Shown one piece after another: positions 17,821 to 26,052 of a stretch of DNA of 26,664 bases; position 1 is the stretch's first letter, and each line of letters starts with the position of its first letter. The DNA is from a virus: IMG/VR virus record IMGVR_UViG_3300042516_001737, positions 1-26,664 of that record, one strand, 5' to 3'. The notes under the pieces are model-generated. The model saw only the letters and a list, made by a program, of their open reading frames with translations, was not told the origin of the DNA and made no database searches. The translations under genes were made by a program, and so were the position numbers.

Positions 17821-19039
17821 TACAGAGGCAAAGGTAATTACCGCAGTATTAGAGGATAAACAGATCCATGTACTACTTCAAGCCAATGTAGAAAACCTAT
17901 TAAGGACACATAGTGATATATGGAACTTTATTCGTTTATATTCAGAAAATAATCAATGCCTACCACCTTCAGATTTAGTAAGAGAAAAGTTTCGTGACTT
18001 TGAGCCAGTATCTGGTGTTGGCTCTACTAAGCATCACCTTTCAGAACTTCAAACAGAGTATCTAAGCGATAGCCTAAAAGACATTCTTCGTAATGCTGCA
18101 GGCGAGGTGCAGGGTGGAAATGGTGTTGGTGCACTTGAACATCTTATTACAAAGACCTCAGAACTTAAAAAGAATACTGCAGCAATTCGTGATATTGATG
18201 CAACAGACCTTGAAGATGCAGTCGCTTATTATGAAAGAGTACAGAAACAAAATGAACTAGGTGCTGTTGGTATTAAGACTGGTCTTCCAGGATTTGATAA
18301 CTATCTACCTGCTGGAATTATGCCAGGACAACTTGGAGTCTTTCTTGCCTATCCAGGTATTGGTAAGTCTTGGATGGCTTTGTACTTTGCTGTGCAGGCA
18401 TGGAAGCAGGGGAAGTCTCCTATGATTATTTCACTCGAAATGTCTGAGACAGAAGTTCGTAATCGTGTATTTGCAATTATGGGTGAAGGACTTTGGTCTC
18501 ATCGAAAGTTATCCAATGGTGAAATTGAAATTGATATGCTTCGTAAGTGGCATGCAAACAAGGTAGAGGGTCGACCAGAGTTCCACATTATTTCAAATGA
18601 TTCAGGTGGAGAGGTAACACCTTCTGTGATCCGTGGAAAGATTGACCAGTACAAGCCTGATTTTGTTGTGGTGGATTATCTCCAGTTAATGAGTCCAAAC
18701 CAAAGGGCTGATAATGAAACGGTAAAGATGAAGAACCTTTCCCGAGAACTTAAACTAATGTCTATCAGTGAAGAAGTACCTATCATTGCTATCTCATCTG
18801 CTACACCTGATGATGTAAAAGACCTGAGCACACCACCTACATTAGGACAAACTGCTTGGTCTAGGCAAATTTCTTATGATGCTGACTGGCTTCTTGCCCT
18901 AGGTCGTGGAACAAATAGTGATATTATTGAGTGTGTATTTAGAAAGAATCGTAATTGGTTTATGGGCGACTTTTTAGTTCAGGTAGATTTTGATAAAGGT
19001 TACTATCGTTATAAAGATTTTGAGGATAAAAATGTTTAA
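17813..19039 (+). CDS. DnaB-family replicative DNA helicase
   Basis: This 408-aa protein matches the RecA-like motor of hexameric DnaB helicases, which unwind DNA ahead of the fork. The Walker A is AYPGIGKS (residues 179-186) and the Walker B is FVVVDYLQL (284-292, D288). A motif near ISLEMSETEVRNRVFAI follows the first strand pair as in DnaB, and the region SRQISYDADWLLAL with RKNRNW leads to the arginine-finger end. The first 160 residues form a helical N-terminal domain shorter than in bacterial DnaB (about 450-470 aa overall). The start is GTG, with AGGAG at 17801-17805. It overlaps the upstream gene by 8 bases and the next gene by 8 bases. Confidence 0.92.
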   Translation: MNNTEAKVITAVLEDKQIHVLLQANVENLLRTHSDIWNFIRLYSENNQCLPPSDLVREKFRDFEPVSGVGSTKHHLSELQTEYLSDSLKDILRNAAGEVQGGNGVGALEHLITKTSELKKNTAAIRDIDATDLEDAVAYYERVQKQNELGAVGIKTGLPGFDNYLPAGIMPGQLGVFLAYPGIGKSWMALYFAVQAWKQGKSPMIISLEMSETEVRNRVFAIMGEGLWSHRKLSNGEIEIDMLRKWHANKVEGRPEFHIISNDSGGEVTPSVIRGKIDQYKPDFVVVDYLQLMSPNQRADNETVKMKNLSRELKLMSISEEVPIIAISSATPDDVKDLSTPPTLGQTAWSRQISYDADWLLALGRGTNSDIIECVFRKNRNWFMGDFLVQVDFDKGYYRYKDFEDKNV

Positions 19040-19760
19040 CAAAAATAAAAAAATTATATTTAAGGCACAAGAAGAGCATGCACAACTTCTTAGTCCTATG
19101 CCAAAGCCAGCATCAAAGACAATTCCAGATTGGTATAAAAAACAAAAAAACTTTTCTAATGGTCATAATGATCCAGTGCGTGGATTTAAAGATAAAGCAG
19201 AGGCAACTTACAAGTTCTGTATTCCATTTGTTGACACACTTACTTCTGGGTACATGTTTACACTTCCAGCAACAATTTTTGTTGAAAATATAGGCACAGA
19301 AGGAAACTACGAACCTTTTATAAGTTGGAAGGTAAGTTGGAAAGTTCTTGATTCTATAAAGCCAGAAGCCTATCAAGGATACCCAACACCAACTGGGTAC
19401 AACCCTTTTATATTTAGGTGGTATGCAGGATTTAAAATACAGACTCCAACTGGTTATAGTTCTTGGATAACACATCCATCACATAGGTGGGATCTTCCGT
19501 TTTTAACTATGAATGGTCTTGTTGATACAGATAAGCAGCCAAATAGTTTACTTTTGCCATTCTTTATTAAAGAAGGGTTTGAGGGAATGATTGAAGAGGG
19601 AACGCCTATTGCACAAATAATTCCAGTAAAAAGAGAAACTTGGAAATCAGAAAAAATGGACATGTCTCCAGAAGATGCTTTTATTCAGGCAAATTCTAGC
19701 AAGATTAATTATTCACAAACTTATAGAAAAAAATATTGGGCAAAGAAAAAGTATGAATAG
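19032..19760 (+). CDS. unknown family, dUTPase-like fold candidate (copy A)
   Basis: This 242-aa protein is a paralogue of the one at 21718-22440. The two share MPKPA followed by PDWYK near residues 23-36, a middle part with strand pairs, a GYSxxITHP segment, IKEGFEG, GTP..QIIP.KR, and a closing YxKxYW. The order GLVDTD (162-167), then EEGTPIAQIIP (188-198), resembles motif 3 and motif 4 of trimeric dUTPases and dCTP deaminases (G-V-I-D-x-D, then G-x-x-I-A-Q). The classic dUTPase serine motif is not clear, so activity is uncertain. I chose the ATG at 19032, overlapping the helicase stop, because an upstream ATG at 18990 would overlap the helicase by 50 bases. The 3' end overlaps the primase start by 8 bases. 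Confidence 0.55.
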   Translation: MFNKNKKIIFKAQEEHAQLLSPMPKPASKTIPDWYKKQKNFSNGHNDPVRGFKDKAEATYKFCIPFVDTLTSGYMFTLPATIFVENIGTEGNYEPFISWKVSWKVLDSIKPEAYQGYPTPTGYNPFIFRWYAGFKIQTPTGYSSWITHPSHRWDLPFLTMNGLVDTDKQPNSLLLPFFIKEGFEGMIEEGTPIAQIIPVKRETWKSEKMDMSPEDAFIQANSSKINYSQTYRKKYWAKKKYE

Positions 19761-20673
19761 TATTTATAGTCAAGAACAAATTAGTCGTGTTTTAACTGGT
19801 TCAGGAATAAACATTGAAACAGAGTTTGGTAACGATTTTATAATTTATTGTCCTTATCATAATAATAGCAGAACTCCAGCAGGAGAAGTAGCAAAAGACA
19901 GTGGATTGTTTTTTTGTTTTGGGTGCCAAACAACCAAAACTCTTGAAGAGTTTGTCATGTTTACAACTGGAAGATCTTATTTTGAAACCGTTAGATACAT
20001 TAAGAGCAAAGAAACAGAAACAAATATTGAGACTGTTGTCAATAAGGCTATGTACGCAGCACCAGATTTTGTACAATATGATGAAGTCTTGATTAAGCGC
20101 TTAAATAACCAAGCACTTGAATCGCCCAGAGCAGTTCGTTATTATGCTGGAAGATACATTACGGAAGAATCTATTAAAAAGTTTTCTTTGGGATATTCTG
20201 AAAAACAAGACATGGTAACAGTGCCAGTTCATTCTCCAGACGGAATGACTATTGGGTTTGTTGGTCGTTCTATTGAAGGTAAAGAATTTAAAAATACTCC
20301 AGGACTTCCTAAAGGAAAAATTTTATTTAATCTTCATAGAGTAAAAACTTCAAGTTTAGTCTATGTAGTAGAGTCATCATTTGACGCTATAAGATTAGAT
20401 CAGGTAGGTTTTCCAGCAGTTGCGACTTTAGGTGCTAATGTATCTTCGTCACAAATTAAGTTGTTAGAAAAATACTTTAACAATGTTATACTTGTAGCAG
20501 ATAACGATGAAGCAGGACTAATAATGAAAGATAAACTAATTGAAAAACTTGGCTCATCGGTTAGTATAATTAAACTAGATAAAAAATATAAAGATATTGG
20601 TGACATGGATGATAGTGCAATTAAAAATCTTGAATTTCAGTTTGACAAATCTATAATGTCTATGCTAAAATAA
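19753..20673 (+). CDS. DnaG-type DNA primase, short form
   Basis: This 306-aa primase makes RNA primers for replication. It has a CHC2 zinc-binding head with C33, H36, C55 and C58 (YCPYHNNS and FFCFGCQ). The TOPRIM domain shows the catalytic glutamate in VYVVESSFDAI (E207) and the DxD motif ADNDEAG (D250, D252). It stops soon after TOPRIM, so it lacks the long C-terminal helicase-binding domain of bacterial DnaG (about 580-600 aa) and lacks a fused helicase. The separate DnaB-type helicase lies one gene upstream. The ATG at 19753 overlaps the previous gene by 8 bases; an upstream ATG at 19675 would add 26 residues overlapping the neighbour and was not chosen. Confidence 0.9.
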   Translation: MNSIYSQEQISRVLTGSGINIETEFGNDFIIYCPYHNNSRTPAGEVAKDSGLFFCFGCQTTKTLEEFVMFTTGRSYFETVRYIKSKETETNIETVVNKAMYAAPDFVQYDEVLIKRLNNQALESPRAVRYYAGRYITEESIKKFSLGYSEKQDMVTVPVHSPDGMTIGFVGRSIEGKEFKNTPGLPKGKILFNLHRVKTSSLVYVVESSFDAIRLDQVGFPAVATLGANVSSSQIKLLEKYFNNVILVADNDEAGLIMKDKLIEKLGSSVSIIKLDKKYKDIGDMDDSAIKNLEFQFDKSIMSMLK

Positions 20674-20690
20674 TATATGGGGATAAGGTT

Positions 20691-20987
20691 ATGAAGTTCA
20701 AAACACAATGGATAGAAGCATTAAAGACAATGAGACTTAAGTCATATTGGAATAGGCCAAACACTGTAGAGTTTTTTGCTTTTATGACTAAGATTGCAAT
20801 CATATTTCCAGGACTTCTACTTGGCAAACAGTTTTGGTGGTTATATATTTTTGCTTTGGTATCAAGCATTGCACTTATATGGTCATCTACAGTAAAGACT
20901 CTTCCTACAATTATTTGGTTCAATATTTTGTGGACTTTGCTGGCAATTTTATCAATTGCAAAACATTTTGAACTAATACTAAAATAA
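20691..20987 (+). CDS. small membrane protein
   Basis: This is a 98-aa protein with a basic N-terminal region (about 1-25, KTMRLKSYWNRP), then three predicted membrane-spanning stretches near residues 32-46, 48-65 and 72-90 (IAIIFPGLLLG, WLYIFALVSSIALIW, IIWFNILWTLLAILSI). No family is recognised. It is the only membrane protein in the replication block, lying between primase and the ssDNA-binding protein. Candidate roles are anchoring replication at the membrane or superinfection exclusion; neither is shown. The ribosome binding region is GGGGATAAGG. Confidence 0.6.
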   Translation: MKFKTQWIEALKTMRLKSYWNRPNTVEFFAFMTKIAIIFPGLLLGKQFWWLYIFALVSSIALIWSSTVKTLPTIIWFNILWTLLAILSIAKHFELILK

Positions 20988-21011
20988 CAAACAAAACAAA
21001 GGAGAAAGCAT

Positions 21012-21668
21012 ATGAGCGTAATCAAGGGACTCAAAAACATTAATGCCCTGCTCGACAAGCCAAAGTACGACGAAAACTCACCAAAGGTAAAGTGGCTAAA
21101 ACTTGCCGACGGTCAATCAGTAAAGATTCGCTTTATTGAAGAACTAGATGAAGACTCAGCAAATTACAACGAGGCTCGTGGCCTTGCACTAGTTGTTAAA
21201 GAACATACAAATCCAAAGGACTATAAGCGCAAGGCTGTAGACACAATGGAAACAGAAGGCCGTGACTGGGCTGAAGAAATGCATCGTAAGGATCCAAAGG
21301 CTGGCTGGAGAGCACGTCTTCGTTTTTATTGCAATGTTCTTGTAGATGATGGTATTGAAAAGCCATATGTTGCAATTTGGTCAATGGGTATCAGCAAACA
21401 ATCATCATTTAACACAATTAAAGAATATGCCATGGAGACTGGTAGCATTTCAAATGTTGTATGGAAGTTAAAGCGTAATGGTCAAGGAACTGAAACTAAT
21501 TACACACTAATTCCATCAGCACCAGACAAGGAGCCTTTTGACTGGTCTGGAACAGAACCATTCCCATTGGAATCAGCACTCAAGAAGATTCCATATGCAG
21601 AACAGGAAGCCTTTTATCTAGGCTTTGATGGTCCAACAACAACGTCTGCAACAAATACAGACTGGTAG
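21012..21668 (+). CDS. single-stranded DNA-binding protein (gp32/T7 gp2.5-like)
   Basis: This 218-aa protein looks like the phage ssDNA-binding proteins annotated in actinobacteriophages. It begins with a short basic segment, then KWLKLADGQSVKIRFIEELDED (about 27-48), the opening strands of an OB fold. The core continues through RARLRFYCNVLVDDG and YVAIWSMGISKQSSF. A C-terminal region rich in Pro and Glu ends in TNTDW, less acidic than in T4 gp32. Such proteins coat single strands at the fork and organise polymerase and recombinase. The start has a strong AAAGGAG. A hairpin terminator follows 8 bases after the stop codon. Confidence 0.75.
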   Translation: MSVIKGLKNINALLDKPKYDENSPKVKWLKLADGQSVKIRFIEELDEDSANYNEARGLALVVKEHTNPKDYKRKAVDTMETEGRDWAEEMHRKDPKAGWRARLRFYCNVLVDDGIEKPYVAIWSMGISKQSSFNTIKEYAMETGSISNVVWKLKRNGQGTETNYTLIPSAPDKEPFDWSGTEPFPLESALKKIPYAEQEAFYLGFDGPTTTSATNTDW

Positions 21669-21676
21669 TTAATTCG

Positions 21677-21707
21677 TTGGGGGAGGGGTTTTCTCTCCCC
21701 CAATTTA
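21677..21707 (+). terminator. rho-independent-like hairpin terminator
   Basis: The arms TTGGGGGAG (21677-21685) and CTCCCCCAA (21695-21703) pair perfectly. A G-T wobble and a G-C pair extend the stem to 11 bp around a GTTTT loop. The stem is followed by only three Ts, then AAATAAT, so release may be partial. It stands between the ssDNA-binding protein and the second dUTPase-like gene, and would let the upstream genes be expressed above the polymerase genes. Confidence 0.85.
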
Positions 21708-21717
21708 AATAATAGAA

Positions 21718-22440
21718 ATGGAAAAAATGAAAGAAATACTTTTTGTAACAGAAAACAAACTTGTTGAAGAAGTAATTCCCATGCCTAAACCAGCAAAATT
21801 TTATTTGCCAGACTGGTATAAGAACACAACAAAATTTTTTAATGGAAACAAATTAGAATTTGATGAAAGTTTTAATCCACTACTAACAGTAAAAGCATGC
21901 ATGCCACTTTTTGACATTTTATCCATGGGGTACATACAAGAAACATGGTGTGATATTCACATTTCTAGAATTAACGGCGCACTCTCATACTCTTATAAAT
22001 ATCCAGAAGTTGAAATCATGGGAGACAGAGATATTCGTGGACTTGGAAAGTTTAATATTCCAGAAGGCTACGATAACGTTTTTTTTCATTGGAACAGGGT
22101 ATGGAATCCAATTTTGCCAAAAGGATATAGCGCAATAATTACACACCCATTTTACTCCGACGATCTACCATTTAAATCATTTTCTGCAGTGGTAGATTAT
22201 GATAATTACAACTTATCTGGTAAAGTTGGTTTTGTAATAAAGGAAGGATTTGAGGGAGTTATTCCTGCTGGAACACCAATGTATCAAATCATTCCATTCA
22301 AAAGAGACAATTGGATTTCAAAAAAACATGTTTTAACAGAAAAAGAAAAGATCAAGTTAAAAACACAAAGGTTTAATGTTTCAAAACTTTTTTCAAATGC
22401 ATATAAAAAAATATACTGGAATAGGAAAGAATTTAATTGA
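21718..22440 (+). CDS. unknown family, dUTPase-like fold candidate (copy B)
   Basis: This 240-aa paralogue of copy A shares the MPKPA...LPDWYK opening (residues 22-35), a FFHWNRVW segment, GYSAIITHP, IKEGFEGVIPAGTP and a closing YKKIYW. The motif AVVDYDNYNLSGKV (D160) resembles dUTPase motif 3 (G-V-I-D-x-D-Y-x-G-x) more closely than copy A does. AGTPMYQIIPFKR (184-196) matches the motif 4 region. A dUTPase/dCTP-deaminase-like beta fold is therefore plausible, but activity is unproven. An alternative is a related beta-barrel with another role. Start choice is uncertain: ATG at 21718 or 21727, neither with a strong ribosome binding site. It follows the terminator and overlaps the polymerase start by 4 bases. 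Confidence 0.5.
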   Translation: MEKMKEILFVTENKLVEEVIPMPKPAKFYLPDWYKNTTKFFNGNKLEFDESFNPLLTVKACMPLFDILSMGYIQETWCDIHISRINGALSYSYKYPEVEIMGDRDIRGLGKFNIPEGYDNVFFHWNRVWNPILPKGYSAIITHPFYSDDLPFKSFSAVVDYDNYNLSGKVGFVIKEGFEGVIPAGTPMYQIIPFKRDNWISKKHVLTEKEKIKLKTQRFNVSKLFSNAYKKIYWNRKEFN

Positions 22441-25400
22441 TTAAAAACTATGCAGCATTGCATGTACACACACACTATTCATTATTTGACGGTGTTGCTA
22501 CTCCAGAAGAATATATTGACCGAGCAGTTGAACTTGGTATGCCAGCATTGGCTATCACAGATCACGGAACCCTATCTGGGCATCGGGAACTGTACCGAAT
22601 TGCAAAAGCAAAAGGTGTAAAGCCTATTCTTGGTGTAGAAGGATATTTTTGTGCTGATAGATTTGATAAGAGGGCAAAGGCAGAACGCACTGAGCCAACT
22701 GATATGATCTATAATCACATTATCCTTCTCGCCAAGAACCAACTTGGTTTAGAGAATCTAAACAAAATTAATGAGATCGCTTGGACTGAAGGATATTTTA
22801 ATAAGCCACGCTTTGACTTTGAAGTTCTTGAAAAGTACAGCGAAGGAATTATTGTTTTATCTGGATGTTTAAGCGGTATCATTGCAAAGGCATTAGAGCA
22901 TGGAGAATATGCTCAAGCCAAGAAACATATTGAATGGTTTAAGCGTGTCTTTAAGGATGATTTCTATATGGAACTCATGCCTCATAATGGTGCAGAAGTT
23001 AATGGGCAACTTGCAGAACTTGCAGACGAGTTTAATATACAGACGGTTGTAACTCCAGACTGCCATCATGTTGATGAATCACAAAAAGAAATTCAAGAGT
23101 TTAAGTTACTTATGAACTCTCATGCTAAAGTACAAAAAGATACTACCTATGATAAGTCAAAGAAGCAAGACGGAATGATGAAGCGTCTTGATTATCTTTA
23201 TGGAGAAGACCGACAAATGTCATTTAATAAATTTGACATTCACCTTCTTTCATATGATGAGATGAAGTTTGCCATGGAATCCCAGGGTATTGTGAGGGAA
23301 GATATGTACATTAACTCTATTGGTATCGCTAACAAGGTAGAAGACTATGATATTAAAGATGGCCTAAACCTGTTGCCAGTACAGTATAAGAACCCAGATA
23401 AAGAACTAAAGGCTCTGGCTTTGGAAGGTTTGAAGAATCGTGGTTTGGACAATAACCAAGAATACTTAGACCGTCTTGATGAGGAACTAGAAATAATTAA
23501 AAATAAAAACTTTGGTCCATACTTTCTTGTTGTACAAAATATGATTGGTTGGGCAAAGAAAGAGGGAATTCTTGTAGGTCCAGGTCGTGGCTCTGCCGCA
23601 GGATCTCTTGTTTGCTATGCTTTAGGAATTACAGATGTTGATCCAATAAAGCATGGACTCTTGTTCTTCCGATTTATTAACCCAGATCGCAATGACTTCC
23701 CTGATATTGACACTGACATTCAAGACACTCGTCGTGAAGAAGTAAAAGATTATTTGGTTAGACAATATAGGCACGTAGCGTCAATTGCTACATTCTTAGA
23801 GTTTACTGGCAAGGGTATCGTTCGTGACGTTTCACGAGTATTAAACATCCCCCTATCTGACGTAAACAAAGTTCTAAAGACCGTAGACACTTGGGATGAT
23901 TTTTGTGTTTCAAAATCAACAAGAGAGTTTCGTGATAAGTACCCAGAAGTAGAGATATACGGAGAACAACTTCGTGGCCGTATTCGTGGTACTGGTATTC
24001 ATGCTGCTGGTGTAGTTACCGCAAAAGAGCCAATCTTTAGGCATGCTCCAATGGAAACAAGATCTTCTACTGGTAGCGATGAGCGTATTCCTGTTGTTGG
24101 TGTGGATATGGAAGAGGCTGAACGTATTGGATTAATTAAGATTGATGCCTTGGGTTTAAAGACTCTTAGTGTACTTAAAGATACTATAGATATGGTTAAA
24201 GAAAATCACTATGTAGATATTGACTTACTTTCAATTGATATGGATGATAAAGATGTATATGACATGCTTTCTAGTGGATACACCAAAGGCGTATTCCAGT
24301 GCGAAGCAACACCATACACAAACCTTTTAATTAAAATGGGAGTAAAGAACCTTGATGAACTTGCAGCATCAAATGCTTTGGTTCGCCCAGGTGCTGCAAA
24401 TACTATTGGTAAAGATTATATTGACCGTAAGCATGGTCGTCAAAATATTAACTATCTTCACCAAATCCTAAAACCATTTACGGAGGATACTTATGGTTGC
24501 ATTCTTTACCAGGAACAAGTTATGCAGGCATGCGTACAACTTGGCGGTATGTCCATGTCGGAAGCAGATAAAGTTAGAAAGATCATTGGAAAGAAAAAAG
24601 ATGCTAAAGAGTTTAATGAGTTCCAAGATCGTTTCATTAGTGGTGCTAGTAAGTATATCTCCCCTAATGATGCTTTGGATCTGTGGCATGATTTTGAAGC
24701 GCATGCTGGGTATTCGTTCAACAAGTCGCATGCCGTTGCTTACAGTACTCTCTCGTACTGGACAGCGTGGCTCAAATACCACTATCCGCTAGAGTTTATG
24801 TTTGCACTATTAAAAAATGAAAAAGATAAAGACGGAAGAACGGAGTATCTGATTGAAGCGAAAAGAATGGGAATTAGTATTAAACTCCCTCACATTAACG
24901 ATTCGGATAAAGATTTTAAAATTGAGGGTAAGGGTATTAGGTTTGGACTCAGTGCTATCAAGTTCATATCTGATACGATTGCAGAAAGATATATTGCAGC
25001 ACGGCCTTTTAAGTCCTATAGAGAACTCGAAGAGTTCACATTTACAAAAGGAAACGGAGTAAACTCTCGTGCCTTACAGGCATTAAGAGTAATTGGTGCA
25101 GCAACTTTTGCAGACCATCCACGTAATGATGATGAGATTAAAGAAAATCTTTATGAGTATTTAAATCTTCCAGAATTCAACATAACTATTCCGTCACACT
25201 ATTATGCATTTATTAGTGATACGGAAAGTTTTGAAGAAAAGGGATCCTTCATACTTCTTGGTATGGTAAAAGCCATCAAGCGTGGTACTGGCTGGTCAAG
25301 AGTTGAGGTTTTAGATAAGACTGGATCTGTTGGAATATTTGATGAAGAACAAACAACAATTGAAACTGGAAAAACATACCTACTACTTGCAACAGACAAT

Positions 25401-25715
25401 AGAATTGTTTCTGCAATTCCAGTTGATGAGATTAAAGGTTCTGATAATGCTCTTGTAAAGTTTTTAAGTTACAAGCAATTGCCATACTCAGATGAAGAGA
25501 TGTTTGTAGTATCTTTTAAACCAAGAGTCACCAAGGCTGGAAAAAAAATGGCGACACTAACACTTGCAGACACTGGAAGAGATCTGCACCCCATTACAGT
25601 GTTTCCTACGGCATTTGCAAAAGCCTATATGAAACTTGAAGAAGGTAAGTCATACAAGTTTAGTTTTGGAAAAACAAAAGATGGAACAATAACCCTGGAG
25701 GATATAAATGTATGA
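22437..25715 (+). CDS. dnaE: DNA polymerase III alpha subunit (C-family replicative polymerase)
   Basis: This is the 1092-aa phage replicative polymerase, slightly shorter than bacterial DnaE (about 1160-1180 aa). The N-terminal PHP domain keeps the full set of nine metal ligands: H9, H11, D18, H43, E68, H94, C144, D208 and H210. The palm has D423 and D425 in FPDIDTDIQD and the third aspartate D570 in IKIDALGLK. The nucleotide-binding GPGRGSAAGSLVCY and the FNKSHAVAYS segment are also classic. C-terminal OB-type units lie near 920-1000 and 1010-1092 (WSRVEVLDKTGSVGIF, KKMATLTLADTG). I do not see an obvious internal clamp-binding QxxLF motif. The start is TTG at 22437, overlapping the previous TGA by 4 bases, with AGGAAAG upstream. 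It overlaps the MazG gene by 8 bases. Confidence 0.95.
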   Translation: MIKNYAALHVHTHYSLFDGVATPEEYIDRAVELGMPALAITDHGTLSGHRELYRIAKAKGVKPILGVEGYFCADRFDKRAKAERTEPTDMIYNHIILLAKNQLGLENLNKINEIAWTEGYFNKPRFDFEVLEKYSEGIIVLSGCLSGIIAKALEHGEYAQAKKHIEWFKRVFKDDFYMELMPHNGAEVNGQLAELADEFNIQTVVTPDCHHVDESQKEIQEFKLLMNSHAKVQKDTTYDKSKKQDGMMKRLDYLYGEDRQMSFNKFDIHLLSYDEMKFAMESQGIVREDMYINSIGIANKVEDYDIKDGLNLLPVQYKNPDKELKALALEGLKNRGLDNNQEYLDRLDEELEIIKNKNFGPYFLVVQNMIGWAKKEGILVGPGRGSAAGSLVCYALGITDVDPIKHGLLFFRFINPDRNDFPDIDTDIQDTRREEVKDYLVRQYRHVASIATFLEFTGKGIVRDVSRVLNIPLSDVNKVLKTVDTWDDFCVSKSTREFRDKYPEVEIYGEQLRGRIRGTGIHAAGVVTAKEPIFRHAPMETRSSTGSDERIPVVGVDMEEAERIGLIKIDALGLKTLSVLKDTIDMVKENHYVDIDLLSIDMDDKDVYDMLSSGYTKGVFQCEATPYTNLLIKMGVKNLDELAASNALVRPGAANTIGKDYIDRKHGRQNINYLHQILKPFTEDTYGCILYQEQVMQACVQLGGMSMSEADKVRKIIGKKKDAKEFNEFQDRFISGASKYISPNDALDLWHDFEAHAGYSFNKSHAVAYSTLSYWTAWLKYHYPLEFMFALLKNEKDKDGRTEYLIEAKRMGISIKLPHINDSDKDFKIEGKGIRFGLSAIKFISDTIAERYIAARPFKSYRELEEFTFTKGNGVNSRALQALRVIGAATFADHPRNDDEIKENLYEYLNLPEFNITIPSHYYAFISDTESFEEKGSFILLGMVKAIKRGTGWSRVEVLDKTGSVGIFDEEQTTIETGKTYLLLATDNRIVSAIPVDEIKGSDNALVKFLSYKQLPYSDEEMFVVSFKPRVTKAGKKMATLTLADTGRDLHPITVFPTAFAKAYMKLEEGKSYKFSFGKTKDGTITLEDINV

Positions 25716-26052
25716 TAACATGTTTGACAATCTAGCAATAGAGTTGCATAAAAATGCAGTTGAAAAAGGTTTTTGGGGAAGCCCAGAAGATCATGACGTT
25801 ATAAATGATATCTTTATTGCTAAGCAATGTATGATGATTGTTTCAGAAGTTACTGAGGTAATGGAAGCAGTACGTAAAGATAAAGGTGAAGAAGAAATAA
25901 CTAAAGAGTTTGCAGACATTATTATTCGCACACTTGATTTGTATGCAGGAATGGTTGAAGCAGGATATACTAGATTATCACTTGATCAAGCACTAAAAGA
26001 AAAGGTCGACTTTAATAAAACTAGACCAGAAAAACACGGGGTACGATTTTAA
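25708..26052 (+). CDS. MazG-type nucleotide pyrophosphohydrolase
   Basis: This is a 114-aa helical protein of the MazG/all-alpha NTP-PPase type, which hydrolyses (d)NTPs to NMPs and pyrophosphate. The metal-binding residues are visible as ExxE at E47/E50 (SEVTEVMEAV) and ExxD at E67/D70 (KEFADIII). Phage-encoded MazG proteins are thought to shape the nucleotide or alarmone pool during infection. The single-domain length is normal for phage copies. The ATG at 25708 has GGAGG upstream and overlaps the polymerase stop by 8 bases. Its stop overlaps the recombinase start (TAATG), tying its expression to the replication proteins. Confidence 0.88.
   Translation: MYDNMFDNLAIELHKNAVEKGFWGSPEDHDVINDIFIAKQCMMIVSEVTEVMEAVRKDKGEEEITKEFADIIIRTLDLYAGMVEAGYTRLSLDQALKEKVDFNKTRPEKHGVRF

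Noticed and set aside
18990-19031. Upstream ATG at 18990 as the start of the first dUTPase-like protein
   Set aside because: It would overlap the helicase by 50 bases and add an unlikely Ile/Lys-rich leader. The ATG at 19032 fits the paralogue's length and the coupling pattern.
19675-19752. Upstream ATG at 19675 as the primase start
   Set aside because: It would overlap the preceding gene by 86 bases and add 26 residues before the zinc-binding head; the ATG at 19753 gives the 8-base overlap seen at other junctions.
24468-24782. 104-aa open frame on the - strand inside dnaE, with + strand shadows nearby
   Set aside because: The region encodes conserved polymerase sequence in the main frame; the antisense translation has no recognisable features.
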